Origin: Casuarius casuarius
Lineage: Eukaryota > Chordata > Aves > Casuariiformes > Casuariidae
Assembly (NCBI GenBank): GCA_003342895.1
Contig: PTFA01000011.1
Coordinates: 2,715,644 to 2,779,643, forward strand
DNA: 64,000 nucleotides
Reading direction: 5' to 3'
In this document: one piece after another, positions 1 through 14,299 of the stretch
Position numbering within the stretch: the first letter of the stretch is position 1
Layout: the number at the start of each line of letters is the position of its first letter
Position numbers and translations under genes: made by a program
Notes under the pieces: model-generated
Told to the model about the DNA's origin: nothing
What the model saw: only the letters and a program-made list of their open reading frames with translations
Database searches by the model: none

Positions 1-3000
1 CATTCCACTAAGAGTCTTGTTGGTGAGCTTCTTGGAGGAAATATTCTTTGAGCAGAGGTAAACAGATTTTTGCAACTGTGAGGAGCACAAGTATGATTTT
101 TGTTGCAGTAAAGCAGTATCATTTATGAATTATGAATAAAGCTCATAAAATAGCCGCAGGCTATCCTTTTTCAAATAATGAGACAGAATAGCACATTTTT
201 GATAAAGGTGACGAGAAGAAAATAGGAAGAAGGAAGAGAAGATTTAAAGTTAAATTCCTCTGACTGCCTCTTAAATTAATAGTCCAATTTACAGTATTTT
301 GGGTTTAGTTTGGGCAAAACACCATATGTTCAATAATATGTCATCTCCAGGTTTATCAGGTTCTAGCTCTTTTTGAAAGTACATTATTAAAAGTTTTAAT
401 TCAAGTATAGGTTAGAGAAGAGATTTCATCAACTGGAGTCCATTGATTCCATTTTTATTGCTCAAAACTGCTACAGTTCATAAAATTCAGTTTTACAGGC
501 TATTAGTCCATAATGCGGGTTATGTCCTTTGGAGACTTATGTTAAAGATGAATGCTGTAGTTCAGAAAGATCTATATTGTAGTCCTGTGAAAAGGGTTCA
601 AGAATTAAGTGCTTGTTACTGTATTCCAAAAAGAAAAGCAGGTAGGAAGGAATTACCATCAGCCTTGAAGAAAAAGAAGGAAGTTAGCAATGGAAGTGTC
701 AGTGGTGGGTGGCATAGTTCACTAGAGGTGAGAAAAATATTTTACTGCAACATCGCTGGCATTGAAAGGTTTTTTTTTTTATTGCTCTTGACAGAAAAAA
801 TAGTATTTGCATTAGTGGTACATGCTAAGACTGTTTACACAGCACTGTCTCTGTTGACTGTAACTGAAACACAGGATGGGAAGGAAATAAAGAAATAATA
901 AACTGCTGTCATAAGCAAATATCCTGTATGACGTTCTATATAAAATGATCAGTTTTCTTTTTAAAACTAGAAGTTAAAAGTCTTTCTAATTTCTACTTTA
1001 GAACTATTCCTGTGTTCATAAATAGCATTTTTTCATGGTCAGTGCTTATACATTTATTCTTGTGCCAGCATTGTCCCAAAGCTTAAGAATGTCTTTTCAT
1101 CCTTGGTGTTTATCTAGGTACATTAAAGAGTCATATCTCTTCTATTGGGTTTTGGCATACTGTTTTCATCTCATACAAGAGATTTACAGTCAGTACAACA
1201 GTTACAGGACGGTAGTCTTTGTCTTCCTCTTCAGTCTTTCTTTAATAAAGGTGGCCAAAACTGTGTGCAGTTTTGCAGGTAAGGTTTTACTGGTACTTTG
1301 TGCAATAGTAGTATTTTTATTAGAAATACCTGGCACTTTCTGTGATGACAGTTGTCTTTATTTCCACATCATTTGATTGGTCCTTGGTTGCCTTGTCATC
1401 AGTTAGTATGTGCAGGTCTTGTCTTACCTGTTTCCAGCTAAGCTCCCACTTTATAAAAGACATTCTTATTAGCTCCCATTGCATTGTCTTATGATTTGTA
1501 TTATTTAATATCTTTCCTTTTTTTTATCATCCCAGACACGAAGAATCATTCTTTCTGTCCCCATAACCCCCCATGTAATGTTCCAGTCTTCAGTTATGTT
1601 GACAATGTCTCCCAACTTTCCCATCGAAAAGAAATCTCATTATAACAAACCTACTTTGGCTAAGGACATTACTTAAATATTAAATACTATCAGTCTCATG
1701 ACTAATCTTTGAGGAACTGTGCTAGGAATTGCACAGTTAAATATTGTCTGTCTCAAAAACATGCCTTTTATGCGCTTCCTTGCCTCTTTTGCTCTCTCTT
1801 TATTTAAAGCAGCTAAAGACTCTTTTACCAGCTGTTTCAGTTTCCTAACCCAAATTTATTTCTGACATTTATACAACAAAATATATGTGATAAGCTAAGA
1901 TGTTCACATACTAATATGTTGTTGCCACACAAATAGTAATTTAATGATATCTTAACTATGAAAACACAAATTATATTCCATAATTTTCATAGATTCAAAA
2001 CACTTCTCAGTTCATGTAATTCTGAAATAAGCCTGGAAAAACACTACATTCTACAAGTCAAATTGAATGAAATTATCCTCAAATTTAGCTGTAATTTTAC
2101 CTTAATGCATTATAATTCAGATGTCAGCTTTTTCTTCCATAATTTGATTCCTCTTGGCTATTAGGATTGCTCAGTACTTACTCTGTTTTATTGCTCTTAG
2201 ATGAAATAAATTAAGCTCTATAGCAATACAAAAGATAATATTCATTGTTATAAATTTGGCATTTACATAAATGTAACATCTTAAATTCCCCCTTCATCTG
2301 CTTTAAATTAAGTATGAGATTTAAATCACTTGTTCTGATTGAGAGCAAGCACTGGAAGTGAAGGGACTGTGGACAATCAAAAAAGCACACTGAGATTCTG
2401 ATCAAGGCATTCATTATTGTTGTTGGGAAACAACATTAAATAGTAATTGATTGCATTCACGTAGAGGGCAGAGAAACCTGCCACGAGGTAGTATTATATT
2501 AATATTCTAAGAAAGGTTTTGAACAGGTGGGAAAGTGAGAGCAACAAGTACTGTACTTTGAATTGCTCAGATGCTGAGCAATAGTTACTGTGGTAACTAA
2601 CTCTCATAAGATCAGAAAGGCCTTAGATCCATGTGTTTTTATGAAATACAGAACTGCATATTTTTGATTCAATTTTATGTCTTATCTCACTTTATGCCTT
2701 TTTTTTTTTAACAATGGATATAATGGTATACTTAATTTTCATCAATACTTAATATTTCCTTTTAACATTAATTCTCTCCATTGCATTCCTTATTCAATTC
2801 TCATTATAATCTCATTAATCCTTTTTACACCTAGAGAGAAAAAAAATACATATAAGTAACAAAAAATGTTTGGCCAGAAACTGTTCTTAGATTCAGCAGT
2901 CTTTAGTTAATCTTCATTAACTGCACTTATGATATCATGTTTACTCCAGAATGACTCTGTTAGTACTGAAAATGAAATTGTGTTTTTTGCAAACAGGTTT

Positions 3001-5635
3001 CTGGCATGTGGTCTGAAATGTGATGAAAAGACAGCTTCAGTTGTCTTTAGTATGTCCTGTAAATAACTGTATTTTGACTGTGATTTAGAATTTTAGACAT
3101 ATCAGTTACTGATGATGTATTTGGGATTCTAAGTAAAATCCTGGTGACAAGTCATCCTAATGAAAGAAAACGTGCAAAAATGATCAGCTGCCTCCCCTTT
3201 CCAACTTGTATATCATTCCTGGTGTGCAAAGAATAGTAAACATTTCTTTTTAACAGAGTCAGTGTTCATCATCTGCCCACACAGGCTGCCTATCCATTAT
3301 CACTTTTCATTACATTTCCTTACCCTGTAGCAATCTCCAGTCTACTTTTTCCTACAATCCCATTTCTATCCTCAGTCATGAATCTTTTTTTTTGTTGTTC
3401 AGGATAACGCATTTTCTTCTTTCTTTCTTTCTAGTGTGTCTTCCCATATCAAAGTTCGTCTCTGGGCTAGCCCTTTCTCCCTCAGATTCCTCAGTCAATC
3501 TTTGACCCTTCCTAGGTTCTACCACTACCTCCATAAGACTGTACTTCCTTTTAGGCCTACAAATTCGCATTATACCCTTGCAAAATTCATTTTCTGTCTG
3601 CACTAGTTCATCCACTCTGTCCCATCTCTGCTCCACAGGCATCATCAGTCTGTTGGTCCTTAATTGCCTTCATCAAACTGCCGTTCCTACAGCATTCCCC
3701 TTTCATTGGGTCTGTCAAATTTACTCACTTTATCCTTAGGTAAAAATATCTGCACTTAGCCAACTGACCTATCTTTCGACTCAGTTGATCTAGGTGGCAC
3801 CTGTCTTGCCACAGACAACTCATCTTTTCCCTCCCCTTGCTACTTCTTTCTCCAAGCTATTTTGCCTTTTGCATCTTTTGCAGATAACACTGTACTCCTT
3901 TTCTGCAGCTTTACTTCCAAATCCCTAGTAGTTCCAGTTGGACTCTGACTTTACCTCTGATGCAGGTAAAGATGTGGTCCTTAAAAATCAGGGACCTCAT
4001 TAAGTCAAGGCAGAGCCACTGATCCTCAGCTCTGTAAGATTGTGTGACATGTAAAAGGAGTGGTAAATGTGGTAGGGTAGGGTGAGAGGGTCAGACTAGC
4101 TTATTCTTTTACTCAGTGTCTTGTTTGCGACTTCGGAGGTGCTGTAGCAAAACAGCCCACTGCTCCATCTCCAAGAGAGAAGTTACAGGAGGAGGAAGCT
4201 GGTTTAGGGCTGTACCCTTCCCAGTATCAGTGAGCAGGGATGTAGCCCTGCTATAATATNTCTCTTTTAAAGGAAACTAGAATAGATAGACATGCAGTTT
4301 CAGAAGGCTTCATTAGCAGAACTTAAAATGCTGTGTTGATGACCTTTAGTGTAGGTAACTCTGCAGCACAGTGTTCTCTGTGATTACGTCTGCTTTTCGA
4401 AGTATTTAAGTGTAAAGAACTTTTCTGGGAAGTGCAGAGGCAGTAGTAGTTTTCTAGGTTGTCTTTGTTGTGTTGGTAAAAACTATTTCATGCTAGATCA
4501 TCCATGTACTGGATACATAGATATATTGGATAGCCTTCCCGGATGAGATGAGCATTTCCACTGTATTTTAGTCTTCAGGTAGAAGCAAAGAAGAATTTTT
4601 AAGTTATTTCCTATTTTTTTCTTTAGAAGAGTAATTCATCTCCACAGTCATGGTGCTGTTTGTCCTTGTCTTCCATTTTCTGTTCTCAAACATTTCAGGC
4701 AGAATGGTATTCACATTTTGAAGAAAAATGGCATAAAGCAAATTTTAATTCAAATGTTAGCTTTGGGATAATCATTCAAATGTAAAGGTTCCCAAATTCT
4801 GAACTAACAGCGTGGATGTAGTATTATACGGTCTGTATTTGGCATTGCCTTCAAAGTGCCTTGGCAGCCCTCCAGGAATCCTCAGTGACATTCCTCTTGC
4901 ATCACTGGGTTATATAACAGGCACTTAAGTCTCAAGTAGCTCTTTGAAGCAGTGCTTTGAACTAAGTCAAAGCAGTGCTACTGCATTTCCAGCAGAAATG
5001 CTTTACCTGCCAAATCATCGTGCCCCAGACATGTTCATTTCAGGTCAGCGGAAATCTCAGACATGCTTTCCCAGTTCACCTATGTTACACATGACTGCCC
5101 ATTGTTATAAAACAGACTATTTTCAGTTTTTACTGTTTTTGCTTTACACCATTCTGTCAGGAAACTGGCTTGGTTTAGTTATTCTTATACAAGTACTATA
5201 CTCTTAGGCTACAATCATTTTTTCTTTCCTTCTTCTATTGAAGTTTAGAGAGCCACAGACTAGGAAGAGATACATTGAAAAATCTTCCCTGTGTAATCTT
5301 CAAATCAGCTCTTGCACTGTAGTATGTTTGAAATTTTTTATAAAAATAGAAACTTTCTGTTCTTGATGAGAAATCAGAAGAAAAGTTTGATTTTAACAGT
5401 TTGATTATTACATAGTCACAAGAGGAAAAAAGGGTAACTACCTACTGATGAATATGAGACCAGTTATTCAGCAGATCAGGCATAACAGTTGACTGTATGA
5501 ATGATGGCATTCTCAGATCCATTTTATGCTCTTCAGTTATCTTTGAAATCTTAATTTCCACTGTTAATACTTCAAATGTGCATTAAAGTATATTGTTCAG
5601 AGCTCAAAGTCTGTATGTATTATATATATAAAACG

Positions 5636-5661
5636 TATATATGTACACATGTACATATATA
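5636..5661. repeat. AT-rich perfect inverted repeat
   Basis: TATATATGTACA and its exact reverse complement flank a 2-base centre (CA), giving a 26-bp cruciform-capable palindrome inside a TA-rich microsatellite region. Confidence 0.9.
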
Positions 5662-6879
5662 TAGATGCGAGCACTCCATGCTGTCCAGTCTTGTAAAGTA
5701 ACTTGATTTTTGGTTAGATATTTAAAACTTATTCCCTGTCAGGTAAATGACAGGACATTTTGTATTTATTTCTTGATAACGTTCAAAACATTGCAAACCT
5801 GATTATTTTGTAAAAACAGTTGAGCCTTCATGCTGATGTAAAGATTTACTGTAGGTAAAGAGACCAAGACTTTCAAAGCTACCAATTATTAGCATGTACT
5901 TTAGTTTGACAGCCTGACCTAGCACCTGCAAAATGTTCATGCTGTGAAAGCTTGGTGTTTGACACCATAAATTATAAATGAAGAGGTAGTGGAAAAAGTG
6001 ACAGACTGACTCAGTGAAAAAGAAGATTACAAAGCTGAAAAACATTAAACTGACTGGCTCTGTGGATATTTAATCAAAGGAGATGGGAAACATTTTATTA
6101 TCATGAGTATAAACTTATGATTTCTCTGGGAATTTTTGTCATGAGTGGAACAACCGTTCTCTCTGATAAGTTATATTTATTTTGGTATATTATTGAGGTT
6201 CTGCTCTGATATAGCCAAAGTTAACTTCATGTTTGCTGTCTTAAATTAAGTAGGGTCCACTTGTATTACCAGTCCTATTTCTGAGTTGGCACTGTGTACC
6301 TACCCTGATATTTTTTTCATATGAGTTCTTTCAAGCTCTTTTTCTGCACATCTGGGTATTTTTCAGAATGCAGCAATAAGACCAACTGTCAAATATTTTT
6401 CACTTCTAAAGTGATACCTTATTAAGTAAATAAGATGCCACTGCAGGAATTGAAGGAGGAAAACTGATCATTTTACCTGACAGCGTTGACACCTTTGAAA
6501 ATCGTGACTGCTTCTCCCTGTATATGCCTGTACATCCTTGTATATCCCTGTTATGTGTATGTATAGGCTTTTGGCTGTACTGATGACTTGCCTGAACTGC
6601 TGGTAACTAGAAAGTATATCTCCGTTAACAAGCAGAAAAAATATACATGCAGGCTTGATAGCCTTCTCATATCCTTTGTGTCGCTTGTTATCATAGGTCA
6701 TTAAGGAGGTCAGGGAGCATATCCTTGTATTTGAGCAAGAAATACTAACTGTATCCCACTGATGGCATTGGGATACATCTGTAATGGATAATAATATGCA
6801 GTGTATGGGGATTAAATGGCTGTGGTTTTCCACCCTCTGTACCACTTCATACAGACATTGTTTGCATTACTTTTAGCTC

Positions 6880-7030
6880 GTGGAGGCAGGGTAGTCAAGT
6901 ACTGAAACAAATGTCAGGAGACAGTTCTATCATTTATGGGCTATATGAACTCTTTACTTTTCTGTGTCATAGCTTTTCTGCCTGCAAAGTAGGAGTAACT
7001 CCATTTCAAATATTAGACATTGAAGAGTAA
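6880..7030 (+). repeat. Possible MIR SINE, diverged
   Basis: The stretch has the order of words seen in the MIR core and its 3' side: GTCAGGAGAC, then GTTCTA, GGCTATATGAAC, TCTTTACTTTTCTGTGTC, a TAGCTTTTC word where MIR has CAGTTTCC, and CTGCAAAGTAGGAGTAA. These line up in the right order and spacing with a MIR consensus recalled from general knowledge, but many positions differ. The tRNA-like head is weak. MIR copies are known in bird genomes at low density. A chance match cannot be excluded without alignment. Confidence 0.42.
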
Positions 7031-10000
7031 AATTCGCAATACTTAATCACAGCAAGCTTTTTATGACATACACAAATAGTGACTGAACGTAGGTTTGGCT
7101 TCAACAGAAGGGTCTGCTACCACTTGTACTCTTGAGGTTGATTCTACTTCTCATTGGCACAGAAATTTCCGTCTGTGTGTTTCATGCCTGGAACTTTCTC
7201 ATGACTGCTGTTCACGTGTTTCATTTGCCCTTACTTCAGAGTTTCAGATTCCCGATTCTTGCTTTCAGTTTTGCTTAAAGCAGCACACTCTGCAGCTCTG
7301 GCTGCATCTGCAAGAATGTGCACCCTGAACGGCCTTGTCAAAAAGCCTGATCTGGTCCCTTGTTGCACTTCTTGAGTTAGAAATTCTTGAATAGTTCTTC
7401 ATGGGGCCATGCTTGCAAGTCAGGCATGGACTCTTTCTTGTTTCAGCCTTTGTACCTCTCCTAACATCTGTCTGTTTTGTTCCTCAGAGTCACCAAATAG
7501 CTAATTTTTCATCATGGTTATTAAGTAACTACTTGAGTAAGCAGTGGCCACCTGTCTTTCCAGTCCCCATTTGTCACTTTATCAGCTATTCTCTTCAAAA
7601 CTTCTTTCCTTAAAGAGACTGTTATGGAAGAACTGTGTTTTGATTGTGGTTCTCACTCCAGCTCAAAAGATACAGATCAGCTGGCTGAAGGTACCTCTAT
7701 ATCAATCTCTGCAGTTATACATGAGATAAAGGCAACACTATTTCATACTTCACTGATAGCAGGTCTGGGTTGTGGCCTTTGGATCAGTGCAGTGGAAGAA
7801 CAGGTGCTTAAGATGGGATAAATACTGATTATCCTGATGAACTCCCATGGGATGTTTCTACACTGTTTGCACAGAGGAAATTCCAATAAAAATACGGTAT
7901 TGGAGCAATAGCCATGGAACTATTAACTTCACGGCTAGTCTGGCTGACAGTTATATATAAGCATTATTATACTTTTCCAAAATCTTTTGCATTTTTTTTT
8001 ACTTACGTATTGTTGTCACATAAATTTTTTATTCAGTTTATCTCTGCTCCAAATAAATTAGCATAATAAAAAGCATAAAAACAAATACTTGTAGGAATGC
8101 AGAGTAGAAAAGGTTAACAGTAAAGTGAAGAATATTAAATCTAACGTCATAGCTCCACAGAACAGGACCCAGTCTAATAGGATTGACTTCAAAACACAGG
8201 CCTTTTGTACTTTACCAGTGCAAGGAAAAAGAAATCCATTTGTCTGAATTTCACTTGTTTCTAATTTCCCTAATGAAGATGCAGTCAGGTTAATAAACAT
8301 AGCTGACAAAACTGTCAGGTATTCATGTTCATTTAGAAAAATCTGCCCAATAATCTGCTGTTGACATGGACATGATAGTGAATGGAATATCAATTAGCTT
8401 TTTCAAGTCAGAATGAAAATTATTACATAGGGCAGCTGGGTTCTTTATCCTGATTTTGTGACTCCTGTTTTTATCAGAATTAGCTCTTGACCTCCTTATA
8501 GCCCACATATGAAACCAAAAGCTTGGGAAAATCATGCAGGTATGTGACTTAAACCAGCTCTGGTACTACTTTCTGTAGCTGTGAACAGCATTAATTTATC
8601 TCACTTCATTTGAACAGACATCCCTGTAATACTGTGCAGGCTGCAAAGGAATGTCTTAGAAATGAAATCTGAGTCAACAGTTAAGAACATACTGTTTTCC
8701 TGGTACCTTTAAACCTTTTTTCTTATCTTCGCAAAGAGTCCATTTAAAGTATGATGGTCTGCGTCTACCAGCTAGGACTTATTCTTCAATTCTGTATTAG
8801 CTGTCTGCCAGGAGGGCTGACTTTCAAGCGCTCAAACCCTTCTGATGCAGTACAAATGCAGGAATTAGTCCCTTTTGGCTGATCCATGGTTTTAAGAACC
8901 TCCTTCTGTCTTACTCCCCTGTTTGGAAGTGCAGTGTTCAAATAAATCACTTAGACATTGTGCTCTTGGGAAAAATCTGTGTATTGTAGGCTAGTATTGT
9001 AGGAGAGGTAGCATATTACTTGTTCACTCTCAATGCCACAATTACCTGAGGAAAACTTGGGGGTTCATCTGCTTCTGAGGTAAACCTGTTTCTTTTAAAT
9101 GTGAATATGCTTTCTGTTTACCTCAGTAATTTTATTTTTTCTTATGCTTGTGAATAACACTCATGTTGGAGAAGCAAGCAGTTATCTTAGACCTCAAAAT
9201 ACATAATGTTTACGTTTTTCCTTGTGCAAAACAACTTGCACAGAGATAAAATGTATAGTTAAGAACTAACTTTGGATAATTTGGAATTGTAAATATTATC
9301 CCCAAAAGATATCCATACAGAAGTTGTCATGTACTACTGTACAACAGATATATTTTTTTTACATGCTTGATTCCTTTGGTCCCACTGAATGTATCAAGAT
9401 GATTCCCAAGCCTCCACTTCGTATTCCCACGACACCAGGGGTTCAGTTCTAGGTCTTCATGGAGAGCGTTTTTTCTGAGTTCTGTTTTAAAACAGCAGTA
9501 AAGGTCATTTCTCATTCCTTCATTCACTTGATTATCCTTTTTTGCATGGTAGAGAAATAAGTCTTACAAGATGCTTGTACAGAACGTTGCTGCAAATATT
9601 TCATACCTTTCCTTAAATAATTAGAAAGGCTAATAGTTGGCCAAAGTAGTCTCTATTGTAATTTTACAGAGACTACTTCAGTAATGAACTCTGCCTGTTA
9701 TATACTGTCTAAGCAGAAGCAACCTTCATTATAACTAAAGCATCTAGGCATAATTGGCTCATTTTCAGAATTAATCAGTTGTTTCTGGTTCTTTTTATTT
9801 AGGAAGTATTTTAGCAGTATTCTAAGTAATTTTAATGCCATTAAAAACAGACTAAAAAAAATTACTATTATTTGTTTTGGGTGTAGGGATTCTCATTTCT
9901 TGAAAATAGGTCTGTCGATTTCAGTCTTTTATTATGTTTTAAGCTCTAACTTCATAAAAGATATGAAAGATTTGAATTTGTCTAGTATTTCAAATAGTTC

Positions 10001-13000
10001 CTGACCCTAAAGTTGACTCTTATGAAAAATTATAAGGGCGTAGGTATATTCAATGGGCTGTGCACAGGTTATGAAGTATAAATGGTAATAATTGTTTATT
10101 GGAGCATTTTGAAAAGTGTTTAAAATATTATGATTGTTTATTTTACAGGAAAGTAGCATTAGGAAAGGAGTAAACAAGCTCTTACTAAAATAAGAAAAGT
10201 TTGTGGCTGGATATTTTAAACCATAAAGTTAACTTAAAGCTCGACAGTCTGTAGCCACATATTTGTCACTTTAAAATCCACTGTCCTGCTTTCAGAAGCA
10301 TAGGTATTAAAATACTAAAAATACGCAATAGTAAATGTAACAGACAACTAGGTGACAGTGTGTTCTAATCATGGTCTTTTTATTATTCAAATAACACATA
10401 AGGACTGCTGTCTATTGTTCCCTGAAGAATAGCAAGCCAGTGGCTTTCCCAAGGAGGGTAGACATTTATGACCATGCATCAAAATTTACAGTGATGATTT
10501 TAACAGTCATTTCTAGATAAAGAAAATTTGGACATAAACTAGACCATTTACAAAAAAATAAAATGAGAAAGTGCAAGTAAAAGATAAATATTTAAATTCC
10601 CTGGTGCTATAGAAATCATAAAATGCATGCATTGGGCCTACTTGTGGAAGTTGAGTGTCAAGTATTACTCGGTTTAGTTCATATTTAACTTTTTTATAAG
10701 CTTGGGAGGTGCTGAAACACTTATTAGAGTATTTGTTCAGAATCTGAATATTTTTTTCATTCCACTGTGGCTACCTTGTTATTTGGAAAATGCTAGTACA
10801 AGTGTATTTTTGTTCGTGCACGTGTAAGTTGAGTAGATGTTCATATAAACCCCCTTTCCAAAAATACGTTAATACGGGAAGTTAATGGCTTGTTCTTCTG
10901 TTTTAAAATAATGTGATGATACAATCAGGGACCAATTACATAGCATGAATAATGAATAGAAAAATTTGAATGATTTGTGAGCAAATGGCCTATTTTTTCC
11001 TTCTGTCTTCATAAACTCTGAATGCTATATGTATATGGATTTGAAAAAGTAAGTATTTGGCAAATGATTTGCAAACAGAAAGGAAAACATAAGTTTGCGA
11101 AAGTGATATGCAATGAGTGTAATTATCAGCTTTAGTCTTAAACATGTCTTATCCACATAATTGTTCAAATGAAATAGTATATCATTTCATGATTAGCTGC
11201 TACTTCCGTTTCACTAACTTTAGGGGTTTGACAGTATATGGAATAATGGAATTGAAGATACGGCTGGAAACAATTGCCTCTGCCCTCTTCAAAGTATAAA
11301 AGAAAATTTAATAAATTACATCCCTCAGTGTGGTATCTTACAGTTTTAGGTAGCAAGAAGGAAATGGAGAATTTGGTCTCATATCTTGCTTATTTACATG
11401 GCATAGTTGTATAAAAATGTGCAATTTATCATCCAAATCCAACACAGTCTTCCACCCAAGAAGGACAAGAAGGGAATAAATCAGAGTTTCATCCAACGTT
11501 TTCTATTTAACACTTAATCTAGTAAGGTTACTCTGATGTAACTGAGGGTCTGCAGTGGTTGGCAGTGCTAATAACAGTGCAACATGAGAATAAAAGAATC
11601 CTTGTTGATTTTTCAAGTCAGAGAAGAAGAAAAGCAGTATGAAAAAGGATAATGTAAAACTGAAGCTTTTGGTTTGGAAAATGTTGGCTTACATTCCAGT
11701 GAGAGGTGAAGTAGTCGGATTATAGTAGCCTTCCACTCCCAGGCATTTGGGCATGGTTGCACATAAGGTATGGAAAGGATAATTATTTTGGCTCTGAAGT
11801 AGCGGGAGCACCATGAAAGTGTAGAAAACCAAAAAATGATATAGCAAAGAGAAAAAATTAATTTTATTAATAAAAAATCTTGCTAGGAAATGGGTAATAA
11901 AGTTCATTAGGAAAGAAGGGTGAATAAAAAGGGTGTGTAATGGCATTTTATATGATGGAACTGTTGTTTGTTTTAATTTTGTTAGCTCAGCCACAAGATT
12001 TGAAATTACGTGTATCCAGGTAATAGTAGGGAGCAGGAAGACTGAAACAGATAACTGGATCAAATTAGAAAGTAGGATAAGTTACTCTGAAAATGTCCAT
12101 GTGTAATATATGGAAGAGAAAACTCCCATGGGGGTATTTGTTTTTGAAGCTGTGGACTGGGCATCTCATGCAGCCAGGCATACAAAATGTCATGAGGTAA
12201 AGGACAGTTTTCCAATGTAAAAAGTATTGCACCCAATATAATAATGTTGCAGACGTCATTATGATGGAAAAAGGTGAATGTATCATTAATGAGATGTTGG
12301 TGTTTGTACATGAAAAATAATTCTGACCAGCTCATGTTCGGTAGAGGAGAATTCTAATTGTGTGGTTGTGTGTGTGCACACAAATGTGAAAATGTAAAAT
12401 TGGAAAATTTAAATTCCTTTTAAAAATTCTTGATAGTGAAATTGTGGATAAATAAAAAAGCCATTTTTGGATAAAAGCCCAGCGTATTTTAGAGGTAACA
12501 TGAAAGCAGAAATTAGAAATATAAACACTAGTAATAATTAATGTAAAACAGAGGAAATGTGGAAATCAATACACATTAAAAATTATGAAGTATAGAAATT
12601 TGAAAATGGAAGCTAAATAAATAAGGTAAAAGCCCATGTCTCGTAACACTAAGGATAATGGGAATTTTTCAATTATATTATGAATAAAAAATATTGTGTG
12701 AATGATACAGAATTATTTTTAGAAAGAGATGCAGAAGATAATGTGTTCAGAACTGAGATAAATAGAAATTAGTAATTTATTCATAAAACATGAGTATGAG
12801 GTACTTCCCATCTGGCATAGAAAATTCTCTTCAAAGAGTTCTAAAAGAAATGGCTGAGGAGATCTTTGGGCTACTTACGGTAAATTTAATGAGTTTTGGG
12901 ATTCAGGGAATTCAAGAAGATTGGAAGCATGTAGGTGTTAAGAGTACTAGTTTGAAAAGAAAAGGGAAGCACCATTAACCGGGAAACTAGAATTTGCTAA

Positions 13001-13001
13001 A

Positions 13002-13700
13002 AAACACAGAGCTGGAGGGGATTCAAGAAGTCACTTAGCTCCATCCTTTTGCCCCAGGGCAACATAAGCTTATGTAGAAACCCAGCTCTGACAGTGTTGT
13101 AACATGTCTCGAAAGCCTCCCGTAGTGGATTTTCTCTAACTTAACAATTAGTCCCCACTATCCCTGTTCTTTCCAACTGTGGGGGTAGTGAAGATTTTCC
13201 TGAAGTCTAACATAAAACTGTTCTTATTGTGACTTAAATCCCTTCTTCCTTATTGGCCATGGACATAGACAACAAATTATTCTTTTCTGCTTCTAAAAGC
13301 CTTTCATATCCTTCAAGGTTGTTACTGGATACCCTGCTCTAATTCAGCCTCCAAGGTAAACGACTCCAGTGCACTTCGACCTTCCAGAGCACAACCAGAT
13401 TTCTAGAGGGCTGCTCATTCTTCTTGTTTTCCTATGGTCTCTTTCCAACTGATCCATTTATTTTTTGAAGTGTGACACTGAAACCAGACACAGCACTCCT
13501 GCTGAAGGCTTACAAATCCTGAAGAGAGGAGAAGGATTATTTCATATATTTTATTAGCTACAATCCTTTTTATTTGTATCTATCAAACAGCATTGTTGAT
13601 CCTATTCAGTACATGATTTGGTATAACCTCTATATGCTTTTTCTGCAAAATTGCTATCTAGACAGGTGGTCCCCATCCTTTATTGCTGCAGCTCGCTAAT
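13002..13700 (-). mobile_element. Ancient CR1-family LINE copy, 3' part, antisense
   Basis: On the minus strand this is the end of ORF2 plus the 3' untranslated region of a CR1/L3-like non-LTR retrotransposon. On the + strand the recognisable words occur in the antisense order: GAGCTGGAGGGGATTCAAG (3' end of the element), the TGGATTTTCTCTAACTTAAC zone, CTCTTTCCAACTGATCCAT, GACACTGAAACCAGACACAG, CACTCCTGCTGAAGGCTT, and TTCTGCAAAATTGCTATCTA near the element's 5' side. Each has a counterpart in sauropsid CR1 3' regions. No usable reading frame remains and indels are many, so it is old. The far end is blurred and could stop anywhere from 13.56 to 13.72 kb. It is an independent insertion from the one at 14.3 kb, since both keep their own 3' part. 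Confidence 0.75.
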
Positions 13701-14299
13701 CTTGCCTAAACCATATAGCTGTTGGATGCGAAATAATGGAAAATCTGAAAAAGGACTCAGTTGATAGGTATATAGTGAATGCCAGTTCATACGGTTTTAT
13801 GGGAAATATGCCTGGTCAAAAAACAAACTCAGAGCTGATCATTTTTCCCAGTTGGTTAGGTGTTAATTGCCAAGAATAACTTGCATATTGTGTATCTCCT
13901 CCTTTTTTCTGTCTTCTTCAAGCAAGGTTGTCTGATATGTCATAGAGGTAGTATGTTTAGATTTTGTGAGGTGTGACAAAATGCAACAAGGACTGCAGAA
14001 ATCTTAGCAAAGCTTTTAGTAAATGCACTTTAAAATCTGAGGTCTGAGAAATCTTGAAATAATTTTCAGTGATTGTTAAATCACTGAATTTGAGGTATTC
14101 CATATACACTATTCACAATTATGACTGGTCAACATTTTTCATCAGTGACATGGAAATAAATGTAAAATCAGCAGGTGACAGAGGAGTAGTAGAGTGGTAA
14201 GTAAAGAAAGAGGATGTACAGACAGGGAACAGCCTTTATCATTTAGTAAGGTCAACGTTTAGATATAAAGCTCATTTTAATATGAATAAATGCATCTTT

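Noticed and set aside
443..898. Longest open frame in the window (151 codons, + strand)
   Set aside because: It is rich in K, L, V and F with a T-run-encoded FFFLLLL stretch, has no recognisable domain and no splice or promoter context. In about 128 kb of AT-rich double-stranded frame space an ORF of this length is expected roughly by chance.
11689..12335. Adjacent minus-strand frames of 124 and 91 codons
   Set aside because: Both are F/L/H/S-rich with no domain and no consistent frame between them; typical of antisense reading of A/G-rich intronic DNA.
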